64,000 nt of DNA from Manihot esculenta. Lineage: Eukaryota; Streptophyta; Magnoliopsida; Malpighiales; Euphorbiaceae. Within the stretch, counting starts at the first letter, position 1. Every line of letters starts with the position of its first letter. The position numbers and the translations under genes are program-made. Below are positions 13,469-25,850 of the stretch, one piece after another. The stretch spans positions 30,245,342-30,309,341 of the forward strand of contig NC_035172.2 in NCBI RefSeq assembly GCF_001659605.2, given 5' to 3'. The notes beneath the pieces are model-generated. The model searched no databases. It saw only the letters and a program-made list of their open reading frames with translations, and was not told where the DNA came from.

Positions 13469-15428
13469 CGTCCTACAGGCAAGACTATTTCCCAAATCAC
13501 AAAAAACAGAAACATTATGGTAAAAACAAAAAGGAAGACTGAGAAATGGACAAGCCCATGAAAAAGATTGGGAATGAGATGCATGAACTTGTCCATCAAA
13601 CACTATTATTGATTATAAAAACAGTAATAGAGTCGACCGTATTGTTGATAAAAGAAGAAAATTTTGAACACAATAATTAGCTACTGAAATTCTTGTTGCC
13701 CTATATATAGCATATGATGCAATTGAGCTTTAAAACTTCAGTGTTGTAAAACTTATGGCTGTTCTTCTTGTTGCACTATAAATGGAATATGGTGCAGTTC
13801 ATTTCATTAAAAAGAAGGCCGGAGAGCTTCTTCTGTGAATGAGATGAATGAGCTTCCAAGCTAAAGAAGAAAATTATAATAAGGATAAAGGCAATAATAA
13901 GATTATAGACATCGCAATCCAAGTGTCTACATACGGTGATTCACAGAATCTTAGTTCATCGCACATATTATAAGACTAATTAAATTCTGTCAAAAGTTTT
14001 AACTAATAACGTTTGGCCAAAATGATATAAAAGAAAAAATAGGGCGAAAAACAAACAGTGTTATTTAAATTCTTCAAAAAATATTAAAAAGTGTGTTTCT
14101 AATAGTTAAGAGAAACTATTTATGATAGAAAAAAAATTTAATATGTAAAATTATAAAAATATACAAAAAAATAATTAAAATACAAAATTGACCCCTAAAC
14201 GATATAATTTTCATATCGAACTTTATAACAGATCTGTGGTTCTCCTTATATTTTTAAAAGTCTTGCATCTCGAAATTTTCTTTTTGAAAAACTATTGTGA
14301 GTCTCCATCGGATATCGACAGTAAAAATTAGATCTGATTTAAATCTGCCATAAAATTTAAAACTAATTACTCCGTATCATTAGTATTTCTTTAAATTTTG
14401 CTGATTATATTCTAATTTTCATAAAATAAGAAAATTACTGGACTCAATTGATAAAATTAAACAATAATAATTTTATTATTTTATAAAAATTAGAGTACAA
14501 TCAATAAAATTTTAAAAAGCACAATCAATTTTAATTTTTTTATAAGTATCAATAATATTATTAATTTATATTTAATCATTATAATTTTTATAAATTTAAA
14601 TGTTATAAAATAAGTTAAAGTTTAATTCATTAAGCTGAAATAGTTATTTGGTCTTCTTTAAATCATAAACAAAAGGCGTGCTAGGATTAGTATCCATTAT
14701 ACATAGAAGCTAGCTTAAATATATCCATATGAGGCCAATGCATCCAGCTCAGAAATGGAACAAGCTAGGAGATGACGATTTTCAACACGCAATGCCAGCT
14801 TCGAGGTGGTGCATGCATAGCAATTCGGTCGTCGTCAGCACGTGATGATCCACGAGGACAATACACTACAAAAATGGTTAGAATTGGGACAATCATAGAG
14901 GACAAATTCAAATTAATAGTTATCTAAAAATATTTATTTAAAACAATTGGAGACAATTGTCCCTTATTAATAATTTAGGCATGACAAGTATTATGTGGTT
15001 CTAAAAATATTTTAAAATTATAAATAACTGGAGACGATTTTAAAGTTGTCTTTGATAGTGTGTATACCTATAATAATAATAATAGGGACAATTTTATTAT
15101 TGTCATCTTAGGAACAAAATATATTATTGTCTCTATTTCTATAAAACAAAAAATTTATGGTCAAATTTTTTATTGAAAAAGATATTTATAAACTACTAAA
15201 ATTATAATTTATAATATTGAACTTAATGATAGTATATCTATTTCCATTCTATTTTAGTTTTTTATATTAAAATTTAAATTCATTACATTTGAACTATTTT
15301 TTAAAATAAAATAAAAATAATTTAAGCATAAAAGAATATAATATTTTTATATTTTTGATATATTCTTTCTAACTTTTAAATTATAAATTAATTCAAGATT
15401 AAATTAGTGTGATTTAAAATCAATATTT
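13469..15428. other. AT-rich intergenic DNA
   Basis: No gene recognised. A weak direct repeat (TTCTTGTTGC followed by CTATA) occurs near 13691 and 13766. A possible CACTA-type terminus lies at 14864. The rest is low-complexity A/T. Confidence 0.55.
14864..15060. mobile_element. Possible small CACTA (En/Spm)-type element or terminus
   Basis: CACTACAAAAA at 14864 is the usual CACTA-element start, and TAGTG at 15056-15060 gives a possible inverted end (complement begins CACTATCAAAGACAA). GACAA/TTGTC motifs recur inside like subterminal repeats. No 3-bp target duplication could be confirmed, so the right boundary is uncertain. Confidence 0.4.
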
Positions 15429-15944
15429 TGTGAAAGAATAACTACTAATAAATAAAATGGAGCGCAACAAGTATGGATTAATGAAACTGTGTGTACAAGA
15501 AAATGCACAGGAATGAGCTCCAATGTCTCTATACCAAATTAATACCGAATTGAAAAAACATCAAACTGAGGTCGAATTGAAAAACACAAATGCACAGAAA
15601 TGAACTCTAGCGTCTCTATGTCAAACTGAAAAAACAGCGAAATGAAGCCGAATTGAAAAATAAAAATGTATAGGGATGAGCTCCAACGTCTCTATGCCGA
15701 ACTAGAAAACATCGAACTTATGTCGAACTAAAAAGGCATGTCTTTCACATACAACAGATTATGAAAGGGATTTTAAGCGGGAAACGAGTAGTTAGTTATG
15801 AAAGTAGTTAGCATTCTGTTGAGAAGAACTTCTAGATGGTTCTAGTAGTTTCCACTTTTGTATATATAAGTTAACACAAAGCAAGCAATACACTTTAGTT
15901 TTTTCTCTCCTCTACTTTCTTTTATTGTTTCTACTTTCTGTTCA
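15429..15944 (+). repeat. 5' LTR of Copia C1
   Basis: Begins TGTGAAAG and ends CTGTTCA. It shares long stretches with 23287-23706, for example GGGATTTTAAGCG, GAGTAGTTAGTTA and AAGTTAACACAAAGCAAGCA. It holds three tandem units starting near 15503, 15590 and 15666 (ATGCACAGGAATGAGCTCC type). A TATA-like TGTATATATAAG lies near 15859. Confidence 0.8.
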
Positions 15945-15956
15945 TGATATCATAGC
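15945..15956 (+). promoter_or_regulatory. Degenerate primer-binding site of Copia C1
   Basis: TGATATCATAGC directly after the 5' LTR differs by two bases from TGGTATCAGAGC, the site complementary to the initiator tRNA-Met 3' end used by many plant LTR elements. Confidence 0.65.
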
Positions 15957-18194
15957 TTGACGATTAAGCTTCCAAGAGCAGATCGATGCTGATCGCACTG
16001 TGAGCCAAGAATAAGGTTGGCTTTATCATGGAAAAACACAAGAATTATGGGAAGCATTTGAGCAATGGCAGAAAGTCGAAACATGGAGATTTCTTAGATT
16101 CTTAACTGTATTTCCAAAGAAATCATTGAAGTATTTCTGTATACCATGACTTCTCATGAATTATGAATTATGGGAAGAATTGGCTCAATGCTTTTGAGGA
16201 AGCAATGGACCTCAGATCTACCAAATCATAAGAGAAATCAGCTCGTTCCAACAAGGTAACATGAATATAATGGTTTACTTTACTAAACTCGAGAAAGTTT
16301 AGGATGAATTAGCCTGTGTCAGACCATTTTCGATATGTACGTGTGGTGCTGCAAAAGAGATGAGTGAGATCTATAAAAATGACAAATTGATCTAGTTCCT
16401 CATGAGACTAAATTCATCATATGACCATGTTAGGAACCAAATCCTTCTCATGGATCCATTTCCTCCAATGAATCGTGCATATGCCAAGGTACTGAGGGTT
16501 GTAAAACAAAGAGAGACTAACACCTTCACACCAGACATGACAGATGATTCCATAGCCATGATGGCTAAAACACGGGGCAATAATAGGGAGAATATGGATT
16601 ATAAAACATCATTCAAAAGAAGGGAGATTGGAAAGAAAGACGAAAGGTTATACAATCCATATTCTCCAAAAAACTCTTGTTTCAAGCTAATCAGATATCT
16701 TGAATGGTTTAAACAAAAGAAGGTGAAGCAATTGATAAAAGGCAAAGGAGTCCAGGAGGCCAACTGTGCTGAATTTACTGGATTTGTAGGTAAATACATT
16801 CAAAATTCTTCTGTTTCTGTTCGTTCTATTAAAACTGGTGATTGGATTATAGATAGTGGTGCTACATCTTATATGTGTTCTTCCCTCACACTTTTACAAA
16901 ACATTAAGCTTGTAACTAAATCCGTAATTGTGTCACTACCTGATGGATCGACTAAAGCGGTTAGAAGGATTGGCGAGGTTAGATTTAAAACTAACATGAT
17001 ATTGCAAAATGTACTTTACATACCAAGTTTCAAATACAACCTCTTATCTTTTCAACAACTTCTAAAGAATTCTAATGATTCTGTGATTTTTTATCCAAAT
17101 CACTGTGAGTTACAGGACCTTTAGACTCAAGAGCTGGTTGCTGTAGGACTCCTCCATGAAGGATTATACAAGATTGGTAGCAGTTCATTCTCTATAATAA
17201 GACATGTATCAGAAAAGGCTAAAGCTTGTAATGATGTAACCGAGTTCAAAATGAATAAAAAGGATACTACTCCATGGCACATTAAATTTGGCCATGCTTC
17301 CTTATTAAAGCTTGCTCATATATAGGGTTTTAATTGTGATGAATCAATATAACCATGTCACATATGCCTTCTTGCCAAACAGTCAAGACTGCCATTTCCA
17401 AAAAGCTCAAGCTCCGGCCCCACTATTTTTCACCTCTTACACATAGACATCTGGGGAACTTATCACCGACTTGCTTTTACAGGTACCTCATATTTCTTAA
17501 CCATAATGGACGACTACAGCTAATCAACATAGACATACCTCATGCAAAACAAATTTCAAGTCCATTCACTCCTCTTCACCTTTTTCAAAATGATTCAAAC
17601 ACAATACTAAGCCACTATGAAACACATAAGGACAAACAATGGAGCAAAATTCTTAAACTCTGAGACAACGAAATTGTTTCAGCAGTATGGCATTATTGAT
17701 AAAAAAATGACAACCTATACACCCCAACAGAATGGAGTTGTAGAAAGAAAGCATAAAATAGCCAGAGCTTTAATGTTCCATTCCAGCATGATAAAGAATT
17801 TATGGGGAGAGGCAGTCTTATGTGCCACTTACTAATAAATAGAACCCCAAGTGGGGTTTCGCATAACCAAGTTCAGTCATTAGCTGGAAGGCTCCCTAAG
17901 AGCTTCTCAACAATAGAGTACCATATTATAGCATACTGAGATCTTTTGGATGTTTGTGCTATGCAACTAATGTAAGACCTCACAAAATCAAGTTTGAACT
18001 CAAAGCAACCAAATGCATTTTTCTGGGGTTTGCCACAGGCCATAAGGCACACAAACTGTATGACCTTAATAGCAAGACTATATGTATATCCAGAGATATC
18101 CTCTTTCATGAATCCATCTTCCCCTACCAAACACATAACTAAACAAAATTTAATCCCTCTTACCTTCTATCAATCATGATACCCACCTTATACC

Positions 18195-18304
18195 CCATCT
18201 GACCTCACCTTCAGACCTACGACACCATCTGACCTCACCTTCAGACCTGCGATACCATCTGACCTCATCTTCAGACCTACAATACCATCCGACCTCACCT
18301 TCTA
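18195..18304. repeat. 30-bp minisatellite inside Copia C1
   Basis: The unit CCATCTGACCTCACCTTCAG plus ten further bases starts at 18195, 18225, 18255 and 18285 (the last partial). It sits between the integrase and RT remnants, in the normally variable linker. Confidence 0.85.
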
Positions 18305-18676
18305 GATACAACAGAATGTCATTACAAATACACAAATTCAAAGGATTCAATGACTCATCAGAAACCAAGTTGATTAAATTACTTTGTGGCAACAGCTCAA
18401 GATGCAACTTGTGTTTCACACAATCGCTTTGACAGTCTGAGTCCACCATCAAGTACATCATTAACCCAAATTTCTTCAAACCATCTTTGTTTTATACTTG
18501 TATACAAAGAGTTTGTAGCATTACTATCTTTGACATATGAACCATATTTTTATGAACAAGTAAAGACAGATAAAAATTGGGTCAGAGCCATAAATATTGA
18601 ATTGGAAGCTTTCGAGAAAAATTCTACTTAGGAATTTGTCTCATTCCCTGTACACAAAAAGACTATTGCTTCTAAA

Positions 18677-18840
18677 TGGGTATATAAAATCAAAAGAAAA
18701 GCTGATGGCTCAATTGACAAATATAAAAGCCAGGTTAGTGGCCAAAGGGTTCAACCAATGGGTATATAAAATCAAAAGAAAAGCTGATGGCTCAATTGAT
18801 AGATATAAAGCCAGGTTAGTGGCCAAGGGGTTCAACCAGC
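18677..18840 (+). repeat. 82-bp tandem duplication within the Copia RT
   Basis: The segment starting TGGGTATATAAAATCAAAAG occurs at 18677 and again at 18759. It encodes the [14 protein letters not shown] to RLVAKGFNQ part of RT twice. The first copy has one extra A, which shifts its frame. Confidence 0.9.
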
Positions 18841-20106
18841 TTGAAGGAATTGATTACACTGAGAGCTTCTCTCCTGTAGCAAAAAGGTCACCATTCGACT
18901 ATTTTTTGCCATAGCAACTACCAAACAATGGCTAGTCCACCAATTGATATCAATAACGCCTACCTCCATGGCTCCATTGACGAAGAACTATATATGCTTC
19001 CCCCGTAAGGTTACTCTAAGGCATAACCAAATCAAATATGTGAACTAAGAAAATCACTCTACAAACTCAAGCAGGCCTGCCACCAATAGAACAAAGAATT
19101 CACCCTCAAACTCAAGCAATATGGCTTTACTTCCACATGACCACTGTTTCTTCACTAAATCTTCATCTTCTTCTTTCCAAGCCTTAATTGTCTATGTTGA
19201 CGATATGTTAATTACTCGAGACACTGAAGCAGAGATCTTGGCTACCAAACGCTACCTTAAATCTCAGTTCACAATAAAGGACTCGGGACATGTAAAATTT
19301 TTTCTTGGCCTGGAATTTGCCCGCTCTACATCTAGAATGTACATTAATAAGAGGAAATATATCACAAACATTATTCTTGATATTGGTCTTTCAAATGCAA
19401 AAATCACACAAATACCTCTGCCTTGAGGACTCAAGCTCACAAACCGTTCAGGAGCTCTCCTCTCTGACCCAGCGCGTTATAGAAGATTAGTGGGACAACT
19501 TTTATACCACAATCTCTCACGACCATATATTACTTTCGTCGGGCAACAATTAAGCCAATTCATGTAGGAACCACATCAAACACACTGGGACGCTGCAACA
19601 CATGTGCTATATTATCTCAAAGGCATTATTGAGCAAGACCTGTTTTATCCGTCTTATACATCACTTAATCTTCACGCATAATGTGATGTTGACTGGGTCT
19701 CCTACACTAATACTCATTAATCCATATCCAGGTTTTGTATATTTATAGGGCAAGCTCTCATTTCAAGGAAAACAAAAATCAGAGCACTGTTAGTCGCTCC
19801 TCTGCTGAAGTCGAATATAGAAGTATGGCTCCACCGTCTATGAGTTACAATGACTCAGCTATCTCCTATGCACTTTCTTTCTCCACCTTTGCACATGAAC
19901 ACCACTACACTATGATAATAAGACAACCTTACACATAGCAGGAAACCCAGTCTTTCATGAACGGATTAAACACCTAGACATAGACCGCTGTCTTGTTCAT
20001 GATCAAACTAGTAAAGGCTTTATTCAACCACTCCACTTACTTTTTCATCTTCAGTTAGGAGATAGCTTCAGTAAGTGCCTCGGATCTCCTCTGTTCTCTA
20101 CTTTCG

Positions 20107-23100
20107 TGATGCAGAGCAAATAGCCTTGGATTTTATGGAAGACTTGGACTGAATTTAAGTGATGAAGAAAAGGGCTTAACTTCTGCTTACAACGTCTGTT
20201 GGAGGCCTAAAATAACTTTCTGAAAATGGAATTTTGAGACGGACGACTTTCAAAAATGCGAAAAAAGGCCATTGGACTTGTCGTAAAGTTTGATGCTCAA
20301 ATTCTATTGTTTAGGGGGTTAATTTTACATTTTAATTATTTTTAGATTTTTTCATAAATTTCTGCATTAGGATTTTTTGGCTATATAAATAGTCTTTTTC
20401 TTGGTTGTTTGGACCACTTTTGAATTTTTGAGAATTCTATATGAAATTTTGGCTTCTAGTCTTTCTAAATTTTATCTTAATCAAACAATATTAGTTAAAA
20501 CTCGTAACGGAGTATCAATCGTTCTGTTTAAGTTGGTGCTTCTAGCCTTTCTGAATTTCATCTTAATTAAATGATATTGGTTAAAACTCTTGACGGAATA
20601 TCAGTCATTCTGTTTCAGAGAGGGAGATTAATTAGTTTAGAACATAGCTAATTTGTAACAACTCTATAGGCATAATAATATTAACATGTAGATGTCCTGT
20701 ATCCTGACCTAGTTAGCAAACATAGCTAATTTGTTACAACTCTAAAGGGAATAAAAATATTTAATATGTAGATGCCTTGTATCCAGACCAAGTTAGCAAT
20801 CTAATAAAAAGATAAGACCCATACTATAAGACAATATAGCTAACAACTCTTGATTATATATGAAAATAGCTTGGATACAAGGAAATCTTCATTCAATGTT
20901 TTAACATAAATACATAATTCGTTATAACTCTTAAGAGTGCATGTTATAACTCTTAAGAGTGCATAACATAGTAGACGCATTGTATGCTGACCAAGTTAAT
21001 AACCCAACACAAAAATAAGATCCATATCGTGAGTTAATATACCTACTAACTCGAATATATATATGAACATAGCTTGGATCAATGAGATCTTTATTTGATG
21101 TATTAACATAAATAAATTATATAAAACCACAGTTTTTAATTCATCCAAACACAAGCAAGAAAGTACTCTATTAGGAGTATATATTATTTGTAACTTAAAT
21201 TTGGCCTAAACAGGAATAAAAATGCAATATTTTAATTATTTTGCATTTTAATTTTATCATTTAGGGGTCAATTTTGTATTTTAATTATTTTTTATTTTTT
21301 CATAAATTTATGCGTTAGGATTTTTTCACTCTTATAAATAGTCATTTTCTTGATTGTTTGGACCACTTTTAAATTTTTGAGAATTCTATAAGAAATTTCG
21401 ACTTCTAGTCTTTCTGGATTTCATCTTAATTAAACGATATGATTTAAAATTCCTGACGGAGTCTTAATCATTCTATTTCAAAGGGAGAGATAAATTAGTT
21501 TAGAACATAGCTAATTTATTACAACTCTAGAGGGTATAATAATATTAACATATAGATGTCTTGTATCCTGACCAAGTTAGTAAATGTAGCTAATTTGTTA
21601 TAATTCTAGAGGGAACAAAAATATTTAATATGCAAATACCTTGTATCCAAACCAAGTTAGTAACCTAAAAAAAAGATAAGAACTATACTATAAAAAAACA
21701 TAGCTAACAACTCTTGAATATATATGAAAATAACTTGGATACAAGGAGATCTTCATTCGATATATTAACATAAATACATAATTGTTATAACTCTTAAGAG
21801 TGCATAACATAGTAGACGTATTGTATATTGACCAAGTTAACAACCCAACACAAAAATAAGATCCATATTGTGAGTTAATGTAGCTAATAACTCGAATATA
21901 TATGAACGTAGCTTGGATTAATGAGATCTTCATTTGATGTATTGATATAAATAAATGATATAAAACCACGGTTCTTAATTCATCCAAACACAAGAAAGTA
22001 CTCTGCTTTATGGGAGTGTATATTATTTGTAACTTAAATTTGGCCTAAACAGGAATAAAAATGCAACATTTTAATTATTTTGCATTTTAATTCTATCATT
22101 TTAGGGAGCCAATTTTATATTTTAATTATTTTTAGATTTTTTCGCTATTATAAATACTTTTTCTTAGCTATTTAGACCACTTTTGAATTTTTGAGAATTC
22201 TATAAGGAATTTCGACTTCTAGCCTTTCTGAATTTCGTCTTAATCAAACGATATTCGTTAAAACTCCTGACAGACTATTAATCTTTCTGTTTTAGTTAGT
22301 GCTTCTAGTCTTTCTAAATTTTATCTTAATCAAATGATATTGATTAAAACACCTGACGAAGTATTAATTACTCTGTTTCAGAATGAGAGATTAATTAGTT
22401 TAGAACATAGCTAATCTGTTACAACTCTAGAGGGTATAATAATATTAACATGTAGATGTCTTGTATTCTGACCAAGTTAGCAAACATAGCTAATTTATTA
22501 CAACTCTAAAGGGAATAACAATATTTAACATGCAGATGCCTTGTATTCAGACCAAGTTAGCAACTTAATAAAAAGATAAGTCCCATACCATAAGACAACG
22601 TAACTAACAACTCTTGAATATATATGAAAATAGCTTGGATACAAGAAGATCTTCATTCGATGTATTAACATAAATACATAATTCGTTATAACTCTTAAAA
22701 GTACATGTTATAACTCTTAAGAGTGCATAACATAGTAGACACATTGTATGTTGATCAAGTTAACAACCCAACACAAACATAAGATCTATACCGTGAGTTA
22801 ATGTAGCTAATAACTCGAATATATATGAACATAGCTTGGATCAATGAGATCTTCATTTGATATATTAACATAAATAAATGATATAAAACCACAGTTCTTA
22901 ATATATCCAAACACAAGCAAGAAAGTACTCTGCTTTATGGGAGTATATATTATTTGTAACTTAAATTTAGCTTAAACAGGACAAAAAAATGCAACATTTT
23001 AATTCTATCATTTAGGGAATCAATTTCGTATTTTAATTATTTTATGATTCTTTTTATAAATTTTCGTATTAGGATTTTTTTCAGTATTATAAATAGTATT

Positions 23101-23235
23101 ATAAATAGTCATTTTCTTGGCTATTTGAACTAGTTTTGAATTTATAAGAAATTTCGACTTCTAGCCTTTCTAAATTTCGGCTTAATCAAATAATATTGGT
23201 TAAGAATCCTGACGGAGTATCAATCGTTCTATTTT
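20107..23235. repeat. 3.1-kb non-coding insertion with promoter-bearing tandem array, inside Copia pol
   Basis: It starts TGATGCAGAGC, like the solo LTR at 24976, and its first 0.42 kb resembles that LTR. The rest is large tandem units. The landmark after TTTGAATTTTTGAGAATTC recurs near 20431, 21380, 22194 and (deleted version) 23140, giving periods of about 949, 814 and 941 bp. Each unit carries a TATAAATA-type box (near 20382, 21334, 22149 and 23086). There is no coding capacity. It separates the pol residues LGSPLFSTFV from SKLGMTSIF, so it is an insertion. Candidate target duplication TTTCG/TTTTG is imperfect. Confidence 0.7.
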
Positions 23236-23238
23236 GAT

Positions 23239-23291
23239 CTCCAAGTTAGGAATGACTTCAATATTCAATTCTCAGCTTGAGGGGGGATAAA
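23239..23291 (+). pseudogene. Displaced C-terminal tail of Copia C1 pol
   Basis: In frame, this reads SKLGMTSIFNSQLEGG then stop, the usual end of a Copia polyprotein just ahead of the polypurine tract. Its upstream partner ends near 20106, before the 3.1-kb insertion. Confidence 0.75.
23279..23286 (+). promoter_or_regulatory. Polypurine tract of Copia C1
   Basis: GAGGGGGG immediately before the 3' LTR, the expected plus-strand primer position for reverse transcription. Confidence 0.7.
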
Positions 23292-23706
23292 AGAATAACA
23301 GCTAGTAAACAAAACGAAGTGCAACAAGTATGAGTTAATGAAATGGTGCGTACAAGGAAATGCATAGGGATGAGTTCCAGCGTCTCTATGCCAAACTAAT
23401 GCCGAACTACAAAACACAAAAGCATAGGGATGAGTTCTAGCATTTATGTCGAATTAATGCCGAACTAGAAAACTCCAAACTGATGCCGAACTAAAAAGTC
23501 ACACCTTCCAAATGCAGCAAATTACGGAAGGGATTTTAAGCGGAAAACGAGTAGTTAGTTACGAAAGTAGTTAATATTCTGTTGAGAAGAACTTCTAGAT
23601 TGTTCTAATAGTTTCTGCTTTTATATATATAAGTTAACACAAAGCAAGCAATATACATGAGTTTTTTCTCTCTTTTCTTTCTGTTATCGTTGTTACTTTC
23701 TATTCA
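23287..23706 (+). repeat. 3' LTR of Copia C1
   Basis: Homologous to 15429-15944 but about 95 bp shorter, because it keeps only two of the internal tandem units (near 23360 and 23420). It ends CTATTCA. The 5' terminal TG has decayed. Confidence 0.78.
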
Positions 23707-24586
23707 GTCTATAATTATATTGAAGGTTCTACATTAATAAATTTGATGAGTGTATATAAAAACTTTATGTTAGTATTAAAATTTTTTAAAATAAAAACGT
23801 GTTGGTCCAAAGTTATAAAGAAAAATGTGTAGGATAAAAAATTGGGAAATTAAAATAATTATGAAATTAATTATTTTTTTCATATTAAATTAAGAAGTTG
23901 AAATTAATTATTTTATATACTAAAGAATTGATTAAATAGATCATCGATATTGGTCAGCAAAGCCAAATCAATCTCTGTGTCAAGCGATAACACAAGGAGC
24001 TTTTTCAATTCAAGAATGTCACCGAAGGGATTTAACGTCTCTTGGAAGGTAAGATCGGTCAAGGCACATGCAAGCAACCATAGAGATCAAAGGGACTAAA
24101 TTCCTTTGGAGGGTGTGGCAACCAACAAAAGGGTAATACCCATATGCAGGTACAGTTACAAAAAATAGAAAGATTTTTTTCTTTAGCTAGAATAAATACT
24201 AAGAGTACTCCACCCCTTTTAGCTCTCCTTCAAATCTTTACATATTTATCATCTAAAATTAAAATCATCCCCAATTTCTCAACATGGAAAGGGGCAATGG
24301 AAGAGGAATTAAGCAGCTATCAAGAAGAGAAATCTCCAAAATCACAATTTACAAAATTGGATTTCAAGGATATCAAAATTTGAGCGGTGAAGAGTTCTCG
24401 TTTGCAATTTATACAATATTTTTTTTTTCTATTATGTTCTGTCCTAGGCAACAAATCTGAGTCTAGCCAATTAAGGGAGCACACATTCCTTTGGTGATTA
24501 ATTTGTTGCCAATGATTGGATTATAGAACTCATTTCATTAGTTGCTTTGATTTTCAGCCTAGATTATAAATTATCTTGATTTGCTG
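23707..24586. other. Unclassified intergenic DNA
   Basis: Part of this stretch (about 23950-24400) is less AT-rich and has a short frame at 24144-24383, but it shows no recognisable protein, RNA gene or element end. Confidence 0.5.
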
Positions 24587-25850
24587 TTATCACTTATAGG
24601 TAAGGTTTTTCATATGGATTAGAATTTATCTTATGCTCTTTTTGGCTTTTGTACAGAGATCTGTCATTTTACTAAACTTTCCATCTGCTGAATTTCTGTG
24701 TGATGATTTTGGTAAATGCTATCTATTTTATATTTATTCAACTGTAATTCATCTATATAGATACACACAGAGAGTATTGACAATAAAAACTAAGGTAGAT
24801 ATTATAAGTGATTAGGATAAAGGAAACCATAGTTGGTTGTTTAGTGTTATGATAAATAAATAAATTAACTAATTTTTAGTAAGGGTTTCATAATTAACGA
24901 TTATGACATTATGAATATCAATAAAGTTTGAAATTGCATTTGTCTATTCCATAGATTATAAACATTATTAGTTAATGATACAGAGCAATTAGCCTTGGAC
25001 TTTACGGTAGACTTGGATTGGCCCTAACTTTTGCTGCCGACGTCCGATGGAGACCCACGATAGCTTTTCGAAAAGGAAATTTGAAGATGCACGACTTTCA
25101 AAAGTGTGACTAAGGCCATAGGACTATCATAAAGTTTGAGACGAAAATTTCACTACTTAGGGAGTCAATTTCATATTTTTAATTATTTTTTTAGATATTT
25201 TTATAATTTTTCATATTATGATTTTTTTCTATTATAAATAGTCTTTCCTTGACTATTTGAGACATTTTTCGATCTTTCAAGAATTTCAATAAGATTTCTC
25301 GGCTTCTAATCTCTCGTTTCTATTATTTTGTCTTAGCCAAACGTTATTGATTAAAACTCCTGACGAAATCTAATCAGTCCTATATCAATTAACCTCTTAG
25401 TAAATACTCCAAGCTATTTTCTTTTTATTATCACTAGTAGGTAAGGTTCTTCATATGGATTGACATTTATCTTATGGTCTTTTTGGCTTTTGTATAAAGA
25501 TAAGCTATTTTGCTAAACTTTCCATCTGCTGAATTTGTGTGTAGTAGTTTTGGCAAATGCTATCTATTTTATATTTGCTCAAATCTAATTCATTTATATA
25601 AATACACACAGAGAGTGTATTGACAATATAAACTAAGCTAGTTGTTATAAATGATAAAATAAAAGAAACCATAACTCGATGTTTAATGTTATGATAAATA
25701 AATAAATAAATTAATTTTTAGTAGAGGTTTCATAATTAATAATTACAACATTATGAATATAAATAAAGCTTGAAATTGCATCTGTTTATTTCATAAATTA
25801 TAAACATTATTAGTTAATTTTTTAATAAATACTCCAAACTATTTTCTTTT
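24587..25850. repeat. Head-to-tail duplication of a 425-bp segment, first copy interrupted
   Basis: Copy 1 is 24587-24975 plus 25388-25426; copy 2 is 25427-25850. They share GGTAAGG, TTTGGCTTTTGTA, CTAAACTTTCCATCTGCTGA, ACACACAGAGAGT and ATTATAAACATTATTAGTTAA in the same order, with about 10-15% difference by eye. A solo LTR sits in copy 1. Confidence 0.85.
24976..25387 (+). mobile_element. Solo LTR, 412 bp
   Basis: Starts TGATACAGAG and ends CCTATATCA (TG..CA). It has a TATTATAAATAGTC promoter-like box near 25230. It interrupts a duplicated segment whose other copy is uninterrupted, so the boundaries are exact. Flanks GTTAA (24971-24975) and ATTAA (25388-25392) form a 5-bp target duplication with one mismatch. 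It is similar to 20107-20530. Confidence 0.75.

Larger units (their letters stand above)
16020..20120 (+). pseudogene. Copia C1 gag-pol pseudogene
   Basis: The translation carries Copia domains spread over several frames. A Gag (UBN2-like) piece lies at about 16.05-16.55 kb. The protease aspartate in D-S-G-A-T is at 16852-16866. A GAG-pre-integrase piece (WHIKFGHAS) is near 17277. The integrase has QQNGVVERKHKIARALM near 17.73 kb. RT has [11 protein letters not shown] followed by ESFSPVAK near 18.85 kb and the catalytic YVDD at 19193-19204. RNase H has SRSSAEVEYRSMA near 19.8 kb. In-frame stops and frameshifts separate nearly every domain, so no enzyme can be made. The last residues of pol lie 3.1 kb further on, at 23239-23291. 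Confidence 0.85.
15429..23706 (+). mobile_element. Ty1/Copia LTR retrotransposon, old and broken (C1)
   Basis: Two related LTRs (15429-15944 and about 23287-23706) enclose, in order, a primer-binding-like site, gag, protease, integrase, RT and RNase H remnants, a foreign 3.1-kb insertion, the tail of pol, and a G-rich polypurine tract. The order protease-integrase-RT defines Copia. Many stops and frameshifts and strong LTR divergence show an old, dead copy. No matching 5-bp target duplication is visible. Confidence 0.85.

Noticed and set aside
15429..23706. Treating 20107-20530 as the 3' LTR of Copia C1
   Set aside because: No purine tract precedes it, it does not match the 5' LTR, and the true pol tail, purine tract and matching LTR occur at 23239-23706.
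24144..24383. 79-residue frame as a gene
   Set aside because: No domain, no promoter or splice context, and low-complexity composition. Left as unclassified DNA.
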